A stretch of 64,000 nt of DNA from Tragulus kanchil (Eukaryota; Chordata; Mammalia; Artiodactyla; Tragulidae). The notes under the pieces were generated by a model. It was not told the origin of the DNA. It saw only the letters and a list, made by a program, of their open reading frames with translations, and searched no databases. A program made the translations under genes and the position numbers. Shown piece by piece: positions 58,750-64,000 of the stretch (positions within the stretch are counted from its first letter, which is position 1; each line of letters opens with the position of its first letter). The stretch is taken from the NCBI GenBank assembly GCA_022376925.1, contig JAIOJX010000031.1, positions 137,658,854-137,722,853 of the forward strand, given 5' to 3'.

Positions 58750-59011
58750 AAAAGAAAGAGTAGGCAGAAATTCAAAGGATTAAGCTATGAACAATTATAT
58801 ACCAACGAATTGTATAAAAGAACATGGAGAAAGACCAATAAAAGTGACCAAAAATTAAAAAAAAAAAAAAAAACACATGAACATCTCAATGGATACAGAA
58901 AAAGCTTTTGACAAAATTCACTTATGATCAAAAACTTAAGCTTTCCTTTTTTGGTAAGTGGCCTGAGATGGCCTTTAAAAATAGCTTGCTATTCACTTGA
59001 CCCAGAAAATC

Positions 59012-60140
59012 TCACAGTTCAATTCAGTTCAGTCCTTTGGTCATATACAACTCTTTGCAACCCATGGACTGCTGCAAGCCAGGCTTCCCTGTCCTTTATC
59101 ATCTCCTGGAACTTGTTCAAACTCATTTAGTCAGTGGTGCCATCCAACCAGCTCATCCTCTGCCATCCCCTTCTGCTTCTGCCTTCTATTTTCCCCAGCA
59201 TCTGGATCTTTTACAATGAGTCGGCTCTTCATATCAGGTGGCCAAAGTATTGGAGCTTCAGCTTCATCATCAGTCCTTCCAATGAATATTCAGGGCTGAG
59301 TTATTTAGGATTGACTGGTTTGATCTTGCAATCTAAGAGACTCTCAAGAGTCTTCTGCAACACCACAGTTCAAAGGCATCAATTCTTTGTTGCTCAGCCT
59401 TTTTCATGGTCCACTGTCACATCCATATATGACAACTTTATGGTCCAGTTCCCACATCCAAACATGACTACTAGTAAAATCATAGATTTGACTATATGGA
59501 CGTTCATTGGCAAAGTGATGTTTCTGCTTTTTAATGCACTGTCTAGGTCTGTCATAGGTTTTCTTCCAAGGAGGAAGCGTCTTTTAATTTCATGGCTGCA
59601 GACACTCTCTTGCAGTGATTTTGGAGCTCAAGAAAATAAGATCTTCCATTGTTTCCACTGTCTCCTCATCTATTTGCCATGAAGTGATGGGACTAGATGC
59701 CATGATCTTCATTTTTTGAATGTGGAGTTTTAAGCCAGCTTTTTCATTCTCCTCTTTCACCTTCATCAAGAGGCTCTTTAGTTCTTCTTTGCTTTCTGCC
59801 ATCAAGGTGGTGTTATCTGCATATCTGAGGTTATTGATATTTCTCCCAGGAACCTTGATTCCAGCTTATGCTTCATCCAGACCAGCATTTTGAATAATGT
59901 GTTCTGCATATAATTAAATAAGCAGGGTAACAGTATACAGCCTTGACATACTCCTTTCTCAATCTTGAACCAGTCCATCGTTCCATGTCTGGTTCTAACT
60001 GGGCCTACTTAAAGGGATGGGAACAGCAGGCCACCTTACCTGTGTCTTGGTCTGCATACAGGTTTCTCAGGAGACAGGTAAGATGGTCTGCTGTTCCCAT
60101 CCCTTTAAGAATACTCTATAGTTTGTTTGAACAGTAGGAG
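59012..60140 (-). mobile_element. BovB (RTE) LINE, longest copy
   Basis: Repeats the 3' part and continues inward through 'gttgctcagcctttttcatg', 'ctcatctatttgccatgaag', 'ccttgattccagcttatgct' and 'gcatacaggtttctcaggag'. On the reverse strand a piece of the RT is readable (MMAESKEELKSLLMKVKEEN near 59800). Inactive. Contains the inverted repeat at 60008-60109. Confidence 0.9.
60008..60109 (+). repeat. 36-bp inverted repeat with 30-nt loop
   Basis: Arms at 60008-60043 and 60074-60109 are reverse complements at 34 of 36 positions. They lie in the BovB element and recur at 61125-61226 through D22. Confidence 0.92.
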
Positions 60141-60399
60141 AAAACCCCACAAAATCATACAAATTGAGGTTCAAGCCTTCATATTCACTTTAAGAACACA
60201 CATGAAACTGCCCAGATCACTAATGGTGTGCTTATCTGAAAAACCACCAAGAGTTTGAAGAGTGTCACTTTAAAGAAGCAATGTTTCTCAGTCTGTCATT
60301 ACAATGGTGAAGTTGGTATGTGTACCCAGACCACAGAGTGGGGCTGGGTGCAGGGTTAGTGGCCCAAAAAAGAGTGCTGAATCTTTACTCCACATGCTT

Positions 60400-60959
60400 A
60401 AAACTGCAGAGAAATTAAGAAAACAATCCCACTCACAATTGCATCAAAAAGAATAAAACATCTAGGAATAAATCTAACCAAGGATTTAAAAGACCTGTAC
60501 TCAGAAAATTACAAGATTAATGAAAGAAAGGAAAGATGACACAAATGGAAAGATACAGTATGTTCCTGGATTATAAGAATTAACATGAAAATGGCCATAT
60601 CACCCAAGGAAGTCTACAGATTCAACAAAATCCCTATTAAAATACCAATGACATTTTTCACAGAATTAGAATAAAGAATTCTAAAATCGGTATGGAAACA
60701 CAAAAGACCCCAAACAGGCAAAACAATTTTGAGACAGAAGAACAAAGTTGGACACATCGTGCGGCAAGATTTCATACTATGCTACAAAGTGACAGAAATC
60801 AAAATAGCATGACACTTTCGTACCAGACATATAGGTCAGTGGAACAGAATACAGAGCCTAGAAATAAATCCACACTGGTCAGTTAGTCCACAACAGAGGA
60901 AGCAAGAGTATACAATGGGGGAAAGACAGTCTCTTCAACAGTGTTGGGGAAAGAAAAAG
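60400..60959 (+). mobile_element. L1 ORF2 C-terminal fragment (first copy)
   Basis: 'aaacaatcccactcacaatt', 'ataaatctaaccaagga', 'atcacccaaggaagtctaca' and 'ggtatggaaacacaaaagac' in L1 ORF2 order. Frame broken. Cut at the D22 junction. Confidence 0.85.
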
Positions 60960-61257
60960 CTCCCAGGAACCTTGATTCCAGCTTATGCTTCATCCAGACC
61001 AGCATTTTGAATAATGTGTTCTGCATATAATTAAATAAGCAGGGTAACAGTATACAGCCTTGACATACTCCTTTCTCAATCTTGAACCAGTCCATCGTTC
61101 CATGTCTGGTTCTAACTGGGCCTACTTAAAGGGATGGGAACAGCAGGCCACCTTACCTGTGTCTTGGTCTGCATACAGGTTTCTCAGGAGACAGGTAAGA
61201 TGGTCTGCTGTTCCCATCCCTTTAAGAATACTCTATAGTTTGTTTGAACAGTAGGAG
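60960..61257 (-). mobile_element. BovB LINE, D22 duplicate of the inner part
   Basis: Repeats 59843-60140, including the inverted repeat. Confidence 0.88.
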
Positions 61258-61516
61258 AAAACCCCACAAAATCATACAAATTGAGGTTCAAGCCTTCATA
61301 TTCACTTTAAGAACACACATGAAACTGCCCAGATCACTAATGGTGTGCTTATCTGAAAAACCACCAAGAGTTTGAAGAGTGTCACTTTAAAGAAGCAATG
61401 TTTCTCAGTCTGTCATTACAATGGTGAAGTTGGTATGTGTACCCAGACCACAGAGTGGGGCTGGGTGCAGGGTTAGTGGCCCAAAAAAGAGTGCTGAATC
61501 TTTACTCCACATGCTT

Positions 61517-62760
61517 AAAACTGCAGAGAAATTAAGAAAACAATCCCACTCACAATTGCATCAAAAAGAATAAAACATCTAGGAATAAATCTAACCAAGG
61601 ATTTAAAAGACCTGTACTCAGAAAATTACAAGATTAATGAAAGAAAGGAAAGATGACACAAATGGAAAGATACAGTATGTTCCTGGATTATAAGAATTAA
61701 CATGAAAATGGCCATATCACCCAAGGAAGTCTACAGATTCAACAAAATCCCTATTAAAATACCAATGACATTTTTCACAGAATTAGAATAAAGAATTCTA
61801 AAATCGGTATGGAAACACAAAAGACCCCAAACAGGCAAAACAATTTTGAGACAGAAGAACAAAGTTGGACACATCGTGCGGCAAGATTTCATACTATGCT
61901 ACAAAGTGACAGAAATCAAAATAGCATGACACTTTCGTACCAGACATATAGGTCAGTGGAACAGAATACAGAGCCTAGAAATAAATCCACACTGGTCAGT
62001 TAGTCCACAACAGAGGAAGCAAGAGTATACAATGGGGGAAAGACAGTCTCTTCAACAGTGTTGGGAAAACAGGACTCCAACGTATGAAAGAATCAAACAG
62101 GACTACTTTATCACTTACTCATATTAAAAATAAACTCAGAATGTGGCTTCCCTGGTGACGCAGTGGGTAAGGACACCACCTTGCAGTGCAAGCGTCGCTG
62201 GTTCAATCCCTGGCCTGAGAAGATCCCACATGCCGCAGAGCAGCTGGACCGGTGTGCCAAACTACCAAGTCAGCACTCTGGAGTACGTGTGCCCAGAGCC
62301 AGTGCTCTGCAGCAAAGAGAGGCCACTGCAATGGGAGGTCCACACAGGTTAAAAAACAAAGATGGAAATGAAAGACTAATAGAAGTGGCCAAAAAAAAAA
62401 AACCAATCTTAAAAAGAAAAAACTCAGAATGGATTAAAGACCTGAAATCTTGAGTTCCTAGATGAAAACCAAGGCAGTGTCTTTGACACTGTCCTTAGCA
62501 ACATTCTTTGGATATGTCTTCTCAAGAGAAATAAAATAAAAAATAAATAAGTGGGACTATATCAAACCAAAGCTTCTGCCCAGCAAAAGAAACTAGGATA
62601 AAATGAAAAGGCCACCTACTGAATAGGAGAAGATATTTGCAAATGAAATATTTCATAAGGGGTTTATATCCAAAATAAGCAATCTTACAATTAAACACCA
62701 AAAGTTCCAACAACCCAGTTAAAAAATGGGCAGAGAACCTGAAACAGCATTTTTCCAAAG
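61517..62760 (+). mobile_element. L1 ORF2 C-terminal fragment (second copy, with SINE)
   Basis: Continues past the SINE with 'gattaaagacctgaaatctt' and 'aggggtttatatccaaaata' to 'gcatttttccaaag'. Cut at the D23 junction. Confidence 0.85.
62144..62419 (+). mobile_element. tRNA-derived SINE, short-tail type, inside L1
   Basis: Target-site duplication aaactcagaatg at 62132-62143 and 62420-62431. Inserted into L1 ORF2 3' sequence. Confidence 0.9.
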
Positions 62761-62800
62761 TAAAACAAGATAAAAAAACACCAGTATGTTCTGGAAAAAC

Positions 62801-64000
62801 ATGGCCATATCACCCAAGGAAGTCTACAGATTCAACAAAATCCCTATTAAAATACCAATGACATTTTTCACAGAATTAGAATAAAGAATTCTAAAATCGG
62901 TATGGAAACACAAAAGACCCCAAACAGGCAAAACAATTTTGAGACAGAAGAACAAAGTTGGACACATCGTGCGGCAAGATTTCATACTATGCTACAAAGT
63001 GACAGAAATCAAAATAGCATGACACTTTCGTACCAGACATATAGGTCAGTGGAACAGAATACAGAGCCTAGAAATAAATCCACACTGGTCAGTTAGTCCA
63101 CAACAGAGGAAGCAAGAGTATACAATGGGGGAAAGACAGTCTCTTCAACAGTGTTGGGAAAACAGGACTCCAACGTATGAAAGAATCAAACAGGACTACT
63201 TTATCACTTACTCATATTAAAAATAAACTCAGAATGTGGCTTCCCTGGTGACGCAGTGGGTAAGGACACCACCTTGCAGTGCAAGCGTCGCTGGTTCAAT
63301 CCCTGGCCTGAGAAGATCCCACATGCCGCAGAGCAGCTGGACGGTGTGCCAAACTACCAAGTCAGCACTCTGGAGTACGTGTGCCCAGAGCCAGTGCTCT
63401 GCAGCAAAGAGAGGCCACTGCAATGGGAGGTCCACACAGGTTAAAAAACAAAGATGGAAATGAAAGACTAATAGAAGTGGCCAAAAAAAAAAAACCAATC
63501 TTAAAAAGAAAAAACTCAGAATGGATTAAAGACCTGAAATCTTGAGTTCCTAGATGAAAACCAAGGCAGTGTCTTTGACACTGTCCTTAGCAACATTCTT
63601 TGGATATGTCTTCTCAAGAGAAATAAAATAAAAAATAAATAAGTGGGACTATATCAAACCAAAGCTTCTGCCCAGCAAAAGAAACTAGGATAAAATGAAA
63701 AGGCCACCTACTGAATAGGAGAAGATATTTGCAAATGAAATATTTCATAAGGGGTTTATATCCAAAATAAGCAATCTTACAATTAAACACCAAAAGTTCC
63801 AACAACCCAGTTAAAAAATGGGCAGAGAACCTGAAACAGCATTTTTCCAAAGACATACAGATGGCCAACAGGCACGTGAAAAGATATTTGACATCACTAA
63901 TCATCCGAGAAATGCAAATCAAAATCACAATATATCACTTCACCCTTGTTAGAATGACTATCATCAAAAAGACAATAAGTAACAAATGGTAAGGAGGATG
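62801..64000 (+). mobile_element. L1 ORF2 C-terminal fragment (third copy), runs off the window
   Basis: Repeats the second copy, then continues with 'acatacagatggccaacagg' and 'gagaaatgcaaatcaaaatc' to the window end. Confidence 0.85.
63237..63511 (+). mobile_element. tRNA-derived SINE, D23 duplicate of 62144-62419
   Basis: Same insertion; differs by a single-base deletion in 'ggaccggtgt' (here 'ggacggtgt'). Confidence 0.88.

Larger units (their letters stand above)
57132..59403 (+). repeat. Tandem duplication D21 (period 1132)
   Basis: 57132-58263 is repeated at 58264-59403. The last about 40 nt of the left unit is a degraded form of the right unit's sequence. Confidence 0.97.
59843..62071 (+). 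repeat. Tandem duplication D22 (period 1117)
   Basis: 59843-60959 is repeated at 60960-62071. The left unit contains the inner part of the BovB LINE and part of an L1. Confidence 0.97.
61708..63852 (+). repeat. Tandem duplication D23 (period 1093)
   Basis: 61708-62760 is repeated at 62801-63852, with 40 nt between them. It overlaps D22, so about 364 nt is present three times (60591, 61708 and 62801). Confidence 0.96.

Noticed and set aside
59590..59805. A short functional reverse transcriptase gene (MMAESKEELKSLLMK...)
   Set aside because: It is a remnant of the BovB RT frame, interrupted by stops and truncated.
1..63852. A programmed, biological 1.1-kb tandem duplication system
   Set aside because: The unit sequence differs at every site, no shared motif or transposase is seen at the ends, exons are cut arbitrarily, and junction errors fit assembly overlap. 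Only raw reads could revive this idea.

Overview
The window is nuclear DNA from a ruminant. It carries ruminant-type SINEs (Bov-tA-like and tRNA-derived), an antisense BovB (RTE) LINE, several L1 pieces, MIRs and one ERV-type LTR. No prokaryotic features are present. The species cannot be fixed from the sequence. The commonest SINE is not a form I recall from cattle, so a non-bovid ruminant is possible, but that is a guess.

One protein-coding gene is present: the 5' part of ABCC12 (MRP9), an ABC transporter of subfamily C, on the minus strand. Eleven coding exons can be read, from the start codon at 55907 down to a first-NBD exon at 264. Together they encode about 560 residues: the cytosolic N-terminus, the first transmembrane domain, the linker, Walker A and the Q-loop. 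All exon phases join and every unbroken copy has GT-AG borders. The rest of NBD1 and the C-terminal half lie beyond the left edge.

The dominant structural feature is a series of 23 direct, tandem, near-identical duplications. Each is about 1.03-1.15 kb and they run through the whole window. About 25 kb of the 64 kb is therefore redundant, and the collapsed locus would be near 38.6 kb. The repeat boundaries ignore exons and transposons: they cut exons, remove splice sites, split a SINE, and often carry short filler or degraded sequence. The copies differ mainly by small indels. I read this as uncollapsed overlap between neighbouring assembly pieces, not as biology.

Layout from left to right: 0-4 kb, NBD1 exons 10-11; 4-9 kb, intron with SINEs; 9-10.6 kb, exon 9 (linker); 10.6-18.5 kb, intron with a long antisense L1; 18.5-19.7 kb, exon 8; 22.3-24.5 kb, exon 7; 25-38 kb, large intron with a sense L1 that has lost most of its reverse transcriptase; 38.2-42 kb, exons 3-6; 42-49.7 kb, intron with L1 ends and an LTR; 49.7-51 kb, exon 2 (present twice); 55.8 kb, first coding exon; 56-64 kb, 5' flank or leader intron with MIR, L1, SINEs and BovB. 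No RNA gene, CRISPR array, CpG island or undescribed system was seen.
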